Below the pieces are notes generated by a model. The model was not told where the DNA came from, ran no database searches, and saw only the letters and a list, made by a program, of their open reading frames with translations. The position numbers and the translations under genes are program-made. From the NCBI RefSeq assembly GCF_002858805.1, contig NZ_PJZI01000036.1, positions 1 to 54,746 on the forward strand: a stretch of DNA of 54,746 nucleotides. The letters are read 5' to 3'. The stretch's first letter is position 1; each line of letters begins with the position of its first letter. Shown here in pieces: positions 33,391 to 41,517 of the stretch. This DNA comes from Chimaeribacter arupi. Its GTDB lineage: Bacteria > Pseudomonadota > Gammaproteobacteria > Enterobacterales > Enterobacteriaceae.

Positions 33391-34707
33391 TTGCTGACGA
33401 TACTTGGTTTTTCGATGGTGACCTGCTTTATGTATCTCATCATGACAAAACGGATGTCAGCGCTGATTGCGCTGATTATTGTGCCGACCCTGTTTGCACT
33501 GGCGGGTGGGTTCTATAGCGGGCTGGGCGAGATGATGCTGAACGGCGTCAAGGCGCTGGCGCCGACCGGCGTGATGCTGACGTTCTCCATTCTCTATTTT
33601 GGTTTGATGATTGATGCCGGGTTATTTGACCCGCTGGTACGTGCCATTTTGCGGGTAGTGCGCGGTGACCCGCTGAAAGTGCTGATGGGCACCGCCATTT
33701 TAACCCTGCTGGTCTCCCTCGACGGCGACAGCTCCACCACCTATATGATCGCCGTGGCGGCGTTTTTACCGCTTTACCGCAAACTCGGCATGAATGTGCT
33801 GGCGATGACCTGTTTGATTAACCTGGCCAGCGGCATCATGAACCTCTCGCCGTGGGGCGGGCCGACGGCCCGCGCGGCGGCAGCGCTGAACATTGACGCG
33901 CTGGATATTTTCATCCCGATGCTGCCGGCGATCCTCCTGGGCTGCGTCACGCTGGTGGGGCTGGCGATGCTGTTCGGCGTAAGTGAGCGCAAACGGCTGG
34001 GGGTGATGCGCCTCGACAGCCAGCATTTGGAAAATATCGATCTGGGCTTTGGGGATGCCGAAGAGAACGAGGCCAACCGCCGCCCGCGGATGTTCTGGCC
34101 GAACTTCGTCCTGACCACGGTGCTGCTGGTGCTGCTGGTGGTCGGGCTGCTGCCGATCCAGATCCTGTTTATGCTGGCGTTCGCGATTGCGGTGATGCTG
34201 AACTACCCCTCCCTGGCGCAGCAAAAAGCGCGGATCAGTGCCCATGCCGGGAATGTGCTGGCCGTCACCTCACTGATTTTCGCCGCCGGGGTGTTTACCG
34301 GTATCCTCTCCGGCACCGGCATGGTGGACGCGATGGCCAAAAGCCTGCTGGCGATCATCCCCCACAGTTTCGGCCCCTATCTGGCGGTGTTTACCGCGCT
34401 GGTCAGCCTGCCGTTCACTTTCTTTATGTCGAATGACGCCTTCTATTTCGGCATCCTGCCGGTGATCGCGCAGACGGCCGCCAGCTACGGCATTACCCCG
34501 GAACAGATCGCCCGCGCCTCGATTATCGGCCAGCCGTTCCACTTGCTCAGCCCGCTGGTGCCGTCGGTTTACCTGCTGGTGGGGCTGGCGAAAGTGGACA
34601 TCGGTGACCACCAGCGGTTCGCCATCAAGTGGGGGATCCTGGTCAGCCTGGCGCTGATGGCCGGTGGCCTGCTGTTCGGCGCGTTCCCGCTTTACCAGGC
34701 GGGGTAA
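33391..34707 (+). CDS. CitMHS-family citrate/metal:proton symporter
   Basis: A 438-residue inner-membrane protein with about 12 TM segments of the CitMHS family (CitM/CitH/CitN), which takes up citrate complexed with divalent metals. Landmarks are LIALIIVPTLFALAGGF, LVSLDGDSSTTYMI, SGIMNLSPWGGPTARAAAAL, LSGTGMVDAMAKSLL, FTFFMSNDAFYFGILPVI and IIGQPFHLLSPLVPSVYLLVGL. The start appears to be TTG at 33391, preceded by AGAGGAA; an internal ATG at about residue 9 would cut into TM1. It is monocistronic, and no citrate-sensing two-component system is nearby. The metal preference cannot be told. Confidence 0.9.
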   Translation: MLTILGFSMVTCFMYLIMTKRMSALIALIIVPTLFALAGGFYSGLGEMMLNGVKALAPTGVMLTFSILYFGLMIDAGLFDPLVRAILRVVRGDPLKVLMGTAILTLLVSLDGDSSTTYMIAVAAFLPLYRKLGMNVLAMTCLINLASGIMNLSPWGGPTARAAAALNIDALDIFIPMLPAILLGCVTLVGLAMLFGVSERKRLGVMRLDSQHLENIDLGFGDAEENEANRRPRMFWPNFVLTTVLLVLLVVGLLPIQILFMLAFAIAVMLNYPSLAQQKARISAHAGNVLAVTSLIFAAGVFTGILSGTGMVDAMAKSLLAIIPHSFGPYLAVFTALVSLPFTFFMSNDAFYFGILPVIAQTAASYGITPEQIARASIIGQPFHLLSPLVPSVYLLVGLAKVDIGDHQRFAIKWGILVSLALMAGGLLFGAFPLYQAG

Positions 34708-34822
34708 GGGCAGGCCCTGGGTCAGATTCCTCCGGAAAACGGCGCGGGTTTGCCGCACCAACCGGCTGAAGGGGTAAATCTTTGCTACGTTTAACACTCT
34801 TCGTCATAACCAGGAGTAAGGC

Positions 34823-35263
34823 ATGGGACTTTTTGATTTTGTGAAAGATGCGGGTGAAAAACTGTGGGATGCGGTAAAAGGCAACGAATCGCAGGCCAGT
34901 GATGCCCTGAAAAAACACATCAACGAACTGAATCTGCCGGGCAGTGACAAAGTGGATGTGAAAGTGGACGGCAATAAAGCGGTAGTGACCGGCGACGGCC
35001 TGACCCAGGAGCAGAAAGAGAAGATCCTGGTGGCAGCCGGTAACGTGCACGGCATCAGCGAGGTAGAAGACCAGGTGACCAGCGCCGCGGCTGAACCGGC
35101 GTCGCAATTTTATAATGTGGTGTCCGGCGATACGCTGAGCAAAATCTCGCAGAAAATGTACGGTGATGCCAACCAGTACAACAAGATTTTCGAAGCCAAC
35201 AAGCCGATGCTTTCCAGCCCCGATAAAATCTATCCAGGCCAGAAACTGCGTATCCCGGCGTAA
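34823..35263 (+). CDS. kbp: Kbp (YgaU) potassium-binding BON-LysM protein
   Basis: A 146-residue cytoplasmic K+-binding protein nearly colinear with E. coli Kbp. The N-terminal [20 protein letters not shown] is followed by a BON domain (about residues 25-90, with [21 protein letters not shown]) and a C-terminal LysM domain (about 95-145, [20 protein letters not shown] then [20 protein letters not shown]). It is monomeric and changes shape on K+ binding, and is tied to growth in high K+ and osmotic stress. An AGGAG precedes the ATG. There is no signal peptide, as in E. coli. Confidence 0.95.
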   Translation: MGLFDFVKDAGEKLWDAVKGNESQASDALKKHINELNLPGSDKVDVKVDGNKAVVTGDGLTQEQKEKILVAAGNVHGISEVEDQVTSAAAEPASQFYNVVSGDTLSKISQKMYGDANQYNKIFEANKPMLSSPDKIYPGQKLRIPA

Positions 35264-35499
35264 GGGACGGTGCCCCGGTGTTGCCGGGGCAATATCCCCG
35301 TTTACGTGTTGCTCCATAGTTACAACATACTTTTAACATTAACCTCAGGCATCCTGCCTTTAACACTGGCGTTTAACAAATTTGCCGGGCAGAAAAAAAG
35401 GCGATGGCACCTTTTGCCGCCATGGGCAAAAGCGGGGGCAGGGATAACGCGCCGCGCAGTTATTTTCAGGCAGTATAAAAAGTCTTTAATAAATAGCGC
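35264..35499. other. Intergenic stretch after kbp with two hairpins
   Basis: TGCCCCGG/CCGGGGCA (35271-35291) lies directly after kbp without a T run. TTTTGCC/GGCAAAA (35412-35431) is a perfect 7-bp hairpin, preceded on the plus strand by an A run, so it would act as a terminator only in the minus direction. No gene is seen. Confidence 0.45.
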
Positions 35500-35714
35500 T
35501 TGCTAATGCCTGTTAATTATGTGTAAATAGCGTTCTCGGTTTGTAGTACAGATTTTTGAAAGCAATTTGAGTCAAGCGATTCTCCGTCTTAGCGATATCT
35601 TCAGATACCCCTTCTTCAGCGAAATTTCTTCTTTTAGCGCCCCATAATTTCTCACTAAAAAAACAGACCTCTTTCGCCATTATGGCGGCCTAAAAAAACA
35701 GAAAGGAAATTTCT
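35500..35714 (+). promoter_or_regulatory. Cold-shock promoter and long structured 5' leader
   Basis: A promoter with TTGCTA (35500-35505), 18-base spacing and TAAATA (35524-35529) leads to a leader of about 175 bases. The leader begins CGGTTTGTAGTACAGA, a near copy of the enterobacterial cspA cold box start CGGTTTGACGTACAGA. A CGCCATTATGGCG hairpin and AAGGAAA ribosome site precede the ATG. Such leaders refold at low temperature to expose the start, so this is probably a thermosensing mRNA. Confidence 0.75.
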
Positions 35715-35927
35715 ATGTCTACTAAAATGACAGGTTCAGTAAAATGGTTCGACGCGGGTAAAGGTTTTGGTTTTATTTCTCCGGCTGACGGCAGCAAAGA
35801 CGTGTTCGTGCACTTCTCTGCCATCCAGAGCAATGATTTCAAAACCCTGGAAGAAAACCAGCAGGTTGAATTCAGCATCGAACAAGGGATGAAAGGCCCA
35901 TCAGCCGCGAACGTCGTCGCGCTGTAA
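35715..35927 (+). CDS. CspA-family cold-shock protein (CspB/CspG-like)
   Basis: A 70-residue single cold-shock domain with RNP1 KGFGFIS and RNP2 VFVHF motifs. The start [12 protein letters not shown] and the core [22 protein letters not shown] are closest to cold-inducible CspG/CspB rather than constitutive CspC/CspE. A Val-Lys-Trp-Phe-Asp start replaces the common WFN. It acts as an RNA chaperone. The long cold-box leader supports cold induction. Confidence 0.93.
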   Translation: MSTKMTGSVKWFDAGKGFGFISPADGSKDVFVHFSAIQSNDFKTLEENQQVEFSIEQGMKGPSAANVVAL

Positions 35928-36008
35928 GCTAAAATACCGGGCAGGGTAACGTGCAACAGCGATGATGGGTTTCCCGGAGCAGATACGTTTTCCCGCCTGG
36001 TGTTGATG

Positions 36009-36044
36009 ACCCCGGCCCGTTATTTAATTAACAGCGGCCGGGGT
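36009..36044 (+). repeat. 9-bp GC-rich inverted repeat between the csp gene and the tRNA-like sequence
   Basis: ACCCCGGCC (36009-36017) and GGCCGGGGT (36036-36044) pair perfectly around an 18-base AT-rich loop. No T run follows, so it is not a standard terminator. It may be a terminator remnant of the cold-shock gene or a 5' part of the structured RNA that follows nine bases later. Confidence 0.6.
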
Positions 36045-36053
36045 AAAGAAAAT

Positions 36054-36133
36054 ACGTCATTAGCTCAGTTGGAAGAACGGCAATTTCAGCAAGAAGTTGG
36101 CAGTCCGGGGTTCGATCCCTCGATGGCGTTCCA
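36054..36133 (+). tRNA. Atypical tRNA-like sequence, possibly a pseudo-tRNA
   Basis: Eighty bases fold mostly like a tRNA. The acceptor is 7 bp (ACGTCAT with ATGGCGT, one T-G). U8-A9, a D-arm with AGTTGG, a T-arm CGGGG-TTCGATC-CCTCG, discriminator T and an encoded CCA are all present. Faults: a C-A mismatch in the D stem, three rather than one base before the anticodon stem, a 7-base variable segment, and anticodon loop CAGCAAG on an AATTT/AAGTT stem. The middle of the loop would read GCA (Cys) and T73 fits Cys or Gly, but U33 is missing. Function as a translating tRNA is doubtful. Confidence 0.5.
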
Positions 36134-36163
36134 AATTTTATTCTCTCCATTATTATTTATTGG

Positions 36164-36217
36164 CCCACAGCAAAGCCTGTTCAGATGTAATGATCCGGGC
36201 GCAGATTTTGCTGTGGG
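36164..36217 (+). ncRNA. Perfect 11-bp stem-loop downstream of the tRNA-like sequence
   Basis: CCCACAGCAAA (36164-36174) and TTTGCTGTGGG (36207-36217) are perfectly complementary around a 32-base loop. With the terminator at 36234-36269 this could be the 3' part of a small transcribed RNA. No known RNA family is recognised. Confidence 0.4.
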
Positions 36218-36233
36218 AAATACGCCCATAAAT

Positions 36234-36275
36234 AAAAACCCTCGTGTGCTTTTGGCCGTGGGGGTTTTTATTTTT
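36234..36275 (+). terminator. Rho-independent terminator after the structured RNA region
   Basis: AAAAACCC (36234-36241) pairs with GGGTTTTT (36262-36269) around a 20-base loop, and the T run continues as ATTTTT. It implies that something upstream, the cold-shock gene or the tRNA-like/structured RNA, is transcribed to here. Confidence 0.7.
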
Positions 36276-36414
36276 CCGCCAATCAAAAATAAAAAAGCGC
36301 TGTGTGCGGCTACATCCAGCCTATCTTCACAAGTGCACTTTTGTAAACCCTCCTCTTTTTGATCACACCCTATACCTAAAACCTGACCTTGATCAGGGCG
36401 AGGTCACATACATC

Positions 36415-36457
36415 GGTATATAAACTACAGGTTATATAATATATACTATGGTTTATA
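36415..36457 (+). promoter_or_regulatory. Promoter/operator of the HigBA-type module
   Basis: TATAAAC (36419-36425) and GTTTATA (36451-36457) form an inverted repeat around a TATAAT -10 element (36435-36440) and a second TATACT (36443-36448). This is the usual autorepression layout of a toxin-antitoxin operon; the GTTTATA arm ends just before the toxin's AGGAG. Confidence 0.6.
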
Positions 36458-36473
36458 GGAGCAGGCGGGTAAG

Positions 36474-36866
36474 ATGGGAAGATGGATTGTTGATACCACA
36501 GCACACTTTGATGAATGGTTGGAAGAGCAAGATACTGACATGATCGAAGATGTGTTGGCAGGCTTAAAGGTGCTTGAGCATTTTGGACCGATGCTGGGCA
36601 GGCCGGAGGTTGACCACATCAGGGGGTCAACAATTTCCAACATGAAAGAGCTGAGGGTGCAAAGTAACGGTCGGCCTGTCAGAGCGTTCTTTGTATTTGA
36701 CCCAAAAAGACAGGCTATTGTGTTATGCGCGGGTGACAAAACTGGCCTTAAAGAAAAACGATTTTACGCAGATATGATAAAAACCGCGGAAGAAGAGTAT
36801 AGAAAACATCTTGAGGCAATGAAAATCGCCGACGTAAAAAGACACTATCCGGAGTCAGTAAAATGA
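36474..36866 (+). CDS. higB: RelE/HigB-family toxin (Gp49-like)
   Basis: A 130-residue toxin of the RelE/ParE superfamily, phage Gp49/HigB branch. The core MKELRVQSNGRPVRAFFVFD, then QAIVLCAGDKTG and KRFYADMIKTAEEEYRKHL, is the diagnostic central sheet plus C-terminal helix. It should be a ribosome-dependent mRNA endonuclease. The gene is more AT-rich than its neighbours, suggesting transfer. Its stop overlaps the antitoxin start (ATGA), and the toxin-first order is typical of HigBA. An AT-rich palindromic promoter lies upstream. Confidence 0.88.
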   Translation: MGRWIVDTTAHFDEWLEEQDTDMIEDVLAGLKVLEHFGPMLGRPEVDHIRGSTISNMKELRVQSNGRPVRAFFVFDPKRQAIVLCAGDKTGLKEKRFYADMIKTAEEEYRKHLEAMKIADVKRHYPESVK

Positions 36867-37162
36867 GTAAACTCAATGAATTAATCGCTAAGCGCTCCCC
36901 GGAATCACAGGCGCGCATCCAGCAGAAAGCTGATGCGAAAATCCTTGAGATCCGGCTTCGCCAGCTACGCGAAGAGTTGGAGATGTCCCAAACAGAGTTG
37001 GCGAAAAAGATGGGGATTAGCCAGCCTGCGATAGCGGCTATTGAAGCGCGCGGGGAAGAGATTAAACTCGCCAGCCTGAAACGATATATTGAGGCGTTAG
37101 GCGGAACCCTGAGCCTCAGTGTTGAAATGCCGACCGGCACAGGCCGTATTTACCGCCTCTGA
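36863..37162 (+). CDS. higA: XRE-family antitoxin
   Basis: A 99-residue antitoxin. An N-terminal helical segment (SPESQARIQQKADAKILEIR) precedes a Cro/C1-type HTH (about residues 36-90, LEMSQTELAKKMGISQPAIAAIE). It should neutralise the toxin and repress the operon through the inverted repeat at 36419-36457. It starts inside the toxin stop. It is convergent with norR, 61 bases away. Confidence 0.9.
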   Translation: MSKLNELIAKRSPESQARIQQKADAKILEIRLRQLREELEMSQTELAKKMGISQPAIAAIEARGEEIKLASLKRYIEALGGTLSLSVEMPTGTGRIYRL

Positions 37163-37223
37163 AGTAACCTGTCTAGGGGCTGAGTCAGCTGGCTCCGCCC
37201 CGCCGTAAAACGCTTATCTGCCG

Positions 37224-38744
37224 CTATTTCAACCCCAGTTTCTTCGCCAGCCGGTGCAGGTTGCCGGGGTCCATCTCCAGGCAACGGGCGCAGGCGGCCC
37301 AGTTGTTATGGCTGGCCTCCAGGGCGCGGCGGATGTAACGGCGCTGAAAATCCCGCGTGGCGGCCTGTAAATTTTGCAGCGGCAGCGGGTCTTCCGGTAT
37401 TTCCTCCTGCGGGGCGTCGCTGTGCGGCGTCAGCGCAATATGGTGGGGCAGCAGCAGCAGGTCAGCCGCGCTGGTTTCCGCCTGCGCGACCACCGTGGCG
37501 CGGTAGATGGCGTGTTCCAGCTCGCGGATATTGCCCGGCCAGGCATAGGCGCGCAGCCGGGCGCGGGCGGCGGCGCTGAGGGCCAGATGCCGCAGCCCGA
37601 ATTTTACCCGGCATTTTTCACAGAAATACCCGGCCAGCAGCACGATGTCATCACCGCGCTCCCGCAACGGCGGCACCTGGAGCGGAAACACGCTCAGCCG
37701 GTGGTAGAGGTCAGCACGGAACGCGCCCTGCGCCACTGCCTGCCGCAGATCTTTATTGGTGGCGGCCAGGATGCGCACATCCACCCGCAGCGGCCGGTCT
37801 TCCCCGACGCGTTGCAGATCGCCGTACTGCAACACCCGCAGCAGTTTCGCCTGCAACGGCAGCGACAGCTCACCAATCTCATCCAGAAACAGCGTACCGC
37901 CGTCGGCCATCTCGAATTTGCCGGTGCGATCGTGGATCGCGCCGGTAAACGCCCCTTTGACGTGGCCGAACAGCTCGCTTTCGGCCACCGACTCCGGCAA
38001 CGCCGCGCAGTTCAGGTAGATAAGCGGGTTCGCCGCCCGGGCCGAGTGCCGGTGCAGCGCCTGCGCCACCAGCTCTTTGCCGACCCCGGTCTCGCCGGTG
38101 ATCAGCACCGTCAGATCCGTGGGCGCCACCACCGCCATCTCCCGTTGCAACTGTTGCAGGGCGGCAGAATCGCCCACCATTTCGGTGTCATCCACCTCAT
38201 GCGGCGCGTCATCCGCGACCGTCAGGCGGCGGCCCGGCTTCTCCAGTTGCGCCATCAGCAGGGCATTGTTGAGCGCCCCGGCCACCAGCGAGGCCACCAC
38301 GCGCAGCTCCTCATCGCGGTAGGCATCAAATTGCCGCGCGTCCATGCCGTCCAGCGTCAGCGCCCCAATCAGGTTCTGGCCGGAAAACAGCGGCAACCCG
38401 ACGCAGGCATGAACGTGCAGATCCTGCTGTTCCGGGATCAGCCCGTCATAGGGATCGGGGAGGTCGCTGTCCGCCGGAAAGCGCACCACGTCCCCGGCGC
38501 GGGCAATCGCTTCCAGCCGGGGATGGGCCGCCAGCTGAAACCGCCGACCCATCACATCCGGTGCCAGCCCGGCGGTGGCCAGCGGGCGGAAATGTTGCCC
38601 CTCAAAGCGCAGCAGCGCGGTGGCATCACACTGCAACAGCTGATGCAGGCTGCCGATCATCCGGTCAAACCGGTCGGGCCGGGACAGCCCGTTCTGCATG
38701 TCAACCGCCAGCGCGGCCAGCCCGTTAACGGACATTTTCATCAT
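37224..38744 (-). CDS. norR: NorR, nitric-oxide-responsive sigma-54 activator
   Basis: A 506-residue three-domain enhancer-binding protein. The N-terminal GAF domain (about 1-170) binds a non-haem iron that senses NO. The AAA+ domain (about 188-420) has Walker A GETGVGKE, the sigma-54-contacting GAFTGA loop and Walker [12 protein letters not shown]. The C-terminal Fis-type HTH carries [30 protein letters not shown]. Length matches E. coli NorR. It is divergent from norV, with GT-N7-AC enhancer sites and a -24/-12 promoter between them. The start [11 protein letters not shown] is two codons into the frame if the first Met is not used. Confidence 0.96.
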   Translation of the reverse strand: MMKMSVNGLAALAVDMQNGLSRPDRFDRMIGSLHQLLQCDATALLRFEGQHFRPLATAGLAPDVMGRRFQLAAHPRLEAIARAGDVVRFPADSDLPDPYDGLIPEQQDLHVHACVGLPLFSGQNLIGALTLDGMDARQFDAYRDEELRVVASLVAGALNNALLMAQLEKPGRRLTVADDAPHEVDDTEMVGDSAALQQLQREMAVVAPTDLTVLITGETGVGKELVAQALHRHSARAANPLIYLNCAALPESVAESELFGHVKGAFTGAIHDRTGKFEMADGGTLFLDEIGELSLPLQAKLLRVLQYGDLQRVGEDRPLRVDVRILAATNKDLRQAVAQGAFRADLYHRLSVFPLQVPPLRERGDDIVLLAGYFCEKCRVKFGLRHLALSAAARARLRAYAWPGNIRELEHAIYRATVVAQAETSAADLLLLPHHIALTPHSDAPQEEIPEDPLPLQNLQAATRDFQRRYIRRALEASHNNWAACARCLEMDPGNLHRLAKKLGLK

Positions 38745-38764
38745 GTCTTTTCCACAATAACCGT

Positions 38765-38800
38765 GTCAAAAATACACTATTCCTCCTGTGTCATTTTTAC
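38765..38800. promoter_or_regulatory. Two NorR enhancer sites (GT-N7-AC)
   Basis: GTCAAAAATAC (38765-38775) and GTCATTTTTAC (38790-38800) both fit the NorR GT-N7-AC recognition pattern, 25 bases apart, upstream of the sigma-54 promoter. E. coli has three such sites; I could not find a clear third. Confidence 0.7.
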
Positions 38801-38842
38801 AATGACTTATTTTTATTGATTATATTTCAATAAGATAAAAAT

Positions 38843-38857
38843 TGGCACGCGCTGTGC
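38843..38857 (+). promoter_or_regulatory. Sigma-54 promoter of norVW-tehB
   Basis: TGGCACG-N4-GTGC, with the invariant GG (-24) and GC (-12) correctly spaced, lies about 40 bases before norV and downstream of the NorR sites. Confidence 0.85.
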
Positions 38858-38895
38858 AATCTCAGGGTAACTGATTACTCTGTAGAGGACATTCC

Positions 38896-40356
38896 ATGAG
38901 CATCCACGTCAAAAACAATATCACCTGGGTCGGCCAACGGGATTGGGAAGTGCGTGACTTCCACGGCACCGAATACAAGACGTTGAAAGGCAGCAGCTAT
39001 AACAGCTACCTGATCCGCGAGGAGAAGAACGTCCTGATCGATACCGTCGACCATAAATTCAGCCGGGATTTTGTGCTGAACCTGATGCAGGAGATTGATC
39101 TGGCCACGATCGATTACATCGTGATTAACCATGCGGAAGAGGATCACGCCGGCGCGCTGACGGCGCTGATGGCACACATCCCGGACACGCCCATCTATTG
39201 CACTGAAAACGCCATCGATTCAATTAACGGCCACCATCATCACCCGGAGTGGAATTTCCATGTGGTGAAAACCGGCGACACACTGGCGATCGGTAACGGC
39301 AAGCAGCTCATCTTTGTCGAGACGCCGATGCTGCACTGGCCGGACAGCATGATGACCTACCTGACCGGCGACGCAGTGCTGTTCAGTAATGACGCCTTCG
39401 GCCAGCACTATTGTGATGAGCACCTGTTTAACGATGAAGTCGACCAGAACGAGCTGTTCGAGCAGTGCCTGCGCTACTACGCCAACATCCTGACGCCGTT
39501 CAGCCGGCTGGTGACGCCGAAAATTAATGAGATCCTCGGCTTTAACCTGCCGGTCAGCATGATTGCCACCTCGCACGGCGTGGTCTGGCGCGATAACCCC
39601 ACGCAGATTGTGCAGCACTACCTCAACTGGTCAGCGGATTATCAGGAAGACCGCATCACGCTGCTGTATGACACCATGTCCAACAATACCCGCATGATGG
39701 CGGACGCGATCGCCCAGGGCATCATTGAGACTGACCCGCGCGTGGCGGTGAAAATCTATAATGTGTCGCGGCATGACAAAAACGAGATCCTGACGCAGGT
39801 GTTCCTCTCAAAAGGGATCCTGGTCGGCTCTTCTACCATGAATAATGTGATGATGCCGAAAGTGGCGGGGATGCTGGAAGAGATGGCGGGCCTGCGTTTC
39901 CGCAACAAAAAAGCCTCCGCCTTCGGCAGTTATGGCTGGAACGGCGGGGCGGTTGACCGCATCCAGACCCGGTTGATGGATGCCGGGTTCGACACCACCC
40001 TGGCGCTGAAAGCCAAATGGCGGCCGGATGGCGATATGCTGGAAATCTGCCGTGAGCATGGCCGCACCATCGCCCGCCAGTGGGCGCTGTCACCGCTGCC
40101 GGTGAAAGCCCCGCCGGTTCAGGCCGCGCAAGCGGTGACGCCCGCCGATCTGGCGGTCAATGCCGCGCCGGAGAGCGAAGGCACGGCCGGCGGCCAGTGT
40201 ATGCAGTGCAGCGTCTGCCAGTGGGTGTACGACCCGGCGCTCGGTGAACCGCTGCAAAATGTGGCGCCGGGCACGGTGTGGTCTGATGTCCCGGACGATT
40301 TTCTCTGCCCGGAGTGTGGGCTGGGCAAATCGGTGTTTGACCCGCTGGAGGGCTGA
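38896..40356 (+). CDS. norV: NorV, anaerobic nitric oxide reductase flavorubredoxin
   Basis: A 486-residue flavodiiron NO reductase. The metallo-beta-lactamase-like domain (about 1-250) has the diiron ligand motif [10 protein letters not shown] flavodoxin domain (about 254-400, [19 protein letters not shown]) binds FMN. A C-terminal rubredoxin (about 432-486) has [10 protein letters not shown] and CPECG iron ligands. It reduces NO to N2O in the cytosol with electrons from NorW. An Ala/Pro-rich linker before the rubredoxin is normal. It starts the sigma-54-driven operon and is followed by norW after three bases. Confidence 0.97.
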   Translation: MSIHVKNNITWVGQRDWEVRDFHGTEYKTLKGSSYNSYLIREEKNVLIDTVDHKFSRDFVLNLMQEIDLATIDYIVINHAEEDHAGALTALMAHIPDTPIYCTENAIDSINGHHHHPEWNFHVVKTGDTLAIGNGKQLIFVETPMLHWPDSMMTYLTGDAVLFSNDAFGQHYCDEHLFNDEVDQNELFEQCLRYYANILTPFSRLVTPKINEILGFNLPVSMIATSHGVVWRDNPTQIVQHYLNWSADYQEDRITLLYDTMSNNTRMMADAIAQGIIETDPRVAVKIYNVSRHDKNEILTQVFLSKGILVGSSTMNNVMMPKVAGMLEEMAGLRFRNKKASAFGSYGWNGGAVDRIQTRLMDAGFDTTLALKAKWRPDGDMLEICREHGRTIARQWALSPLPVKAPPVQAAQAVTPADLAVNAAPESEGTAGGQCMQCSVCQWVYDPALGEPLQNVAPGTVWSDVPDDFLCPECGLGKSVFDPLEG

Positions 40357-40359
40357 GCG

Positions 40360-41517
40360 ATGACCGACGACATCATTATCATCGGCGCAGGCTTTGCCGC
40401 GCGCCAGCTGGTCAAACACCTGCGGCGGCTGGACAGCCGCCTGAGCCTGCGGTTAATCGCCGCCGACAGCGCGGACGAATACCATAAACCGGAGCTGAGC
40501 CAGGTGTTCAGCCAGCGCCAGCGGGCAGAGGACCTTACCCGCCTGCCTGCCCAGGCGTTTGCCGAAAGCCATAACCTGATGCTGCACCCGCATACGCCGG
40601 TGACGCGCATCGACCGGGCGACGCAGCGCGTGGTCACCGACGCCGGGACGTTCACCTACCGTCATCTGGTGCTGGCCCTGGGCGCGGAGGCGCGGATACC
40701 GCCGATCCCCGGCCGGGAACTGATGCACACCCTAAACAGCCAGCAGGAATACCGCCGGGCAGAGGCAGAGTTGCAGGGCGCGCAGCGGGTGCTGCTGCTG
40801 GGGGGCGGGCTGATTGGCACCGAGCTGGCGATGGACCTCAACCGGGCGGGCAAACAGGTGATGCTGGTGGACCGCGCCGCCGCCCTGCTCGCCACGCTGA
40901 TGCCGCCGGAGGTGAGCGCCCGGCTGCAACACCGGCTGATCGGCAGCGGCGTGCAGATGTATTTCAATGCGGAAGCCGCCGCGCTGGCACGCCAGGATGA
41001 TCAGATTACCGCGACGCTGGCTGATGGCCGCACGCTGCACGCGGACGTCGTGGTCTGCGCCATCGGCCTGATGCCGAATATCGCGCTGGCGCAGGGTGCC
41101 GGGTTGCAGACCCGCCACGGCATCGTGGTGGACGCGCATCTCGCGACCTCCGACCCGGCCATTTTTGCGCTGGGTGACTGTGCCGAAATCCAGGGCAGGC
41201 TGTGGCCCTATCTGCAACCGGCACAACTGGCGGCCATGACGCTGGCGAAAAACCTCACCGGCGCACGGGACAGCCTGCGCCTGCCGCCGATGCTGATCAA
41301 GGTGAAAACCCCGGACCTGCCGCTGCACCTGGCCGGGGAGGCCACCGCCCCGGATCTGCACTGGGTGGTGGAAGCGGGGCGCGACGGGCTTATCGCCTGC
41401 GGCAGGGATGACCAGCAGCAGCTCCAGGCATTTGTGGTCAGCGAAGGCCGGATGAAAGAGGCTTTCCTGTTATTGAAACAGTTACCCGATCCCATGAGGC
41501 ATGTATGCACGATGTAA
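40360..41517 (+). CDS. norW: NorW, NADH:flavorubredoxin reductase
   Basis: A 385-residue FAD/NADH-dependent rubredoxin reductase. The FAD motif is IIIGAGFAARQLVKHLR near residue 5, the NADH motif is VLLLGGGLIGTELAMDL near residue 145, and IFALGDCAEI precedes the C-terminal domain. It passes electrons from NADH to the NorV rubredoxin. It is three bases after norV and overlaps tehB by 13 bases, so all three should be made together when NO is sensed. Confidence 0.95.
   Translation: MTDDIIIIGAGFAARQLVKHLRRLDSRLSLRLIAADSADEYHKPELSQVFSQRQRAEDLTRLPAQAFAESHNLMLHPHTPVTRIDRATQRVVTDAGTFTYRHLVLALGAEARIPPIPGRELMHTLNSQQEYRRAEAELQGAQRVLLLGGGLIGTELAMDLNRAGKQVMLVDRAAALLATLMPPEVSARLQHRLIGSGVQMYFNAEAAALARQDDQITATLADGRTLHADVVVCAIGLMPNIALAQGAGLQTRHGIVVDAHLATSDPAIFALGDCAEIQGRLWPYLQPAQLAAMTLAKNLTGARDSLRLPPMLIKVKTPDLPLHLAGEATAPDLHWVVEAGRDGLIACGRDDQQQLQAFVVSEGRMKEAFLLLKQLPDPMRHVCTM

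Noticed and set aside
36000-36362. Plus-strand frame of 120 codons across the tRNA-like and hairpin region
   Set aside because: It runs through the tRNA-like fold and the terminator, and has no ribosome site or recognisable motif.
37374-38819. Plus-strand open frame of 481 codons opposite norR
   Set aside because: The minus strand encodes an unmistakable NorR; the plus frame is His/Arg/Gln-rich with no known domain.
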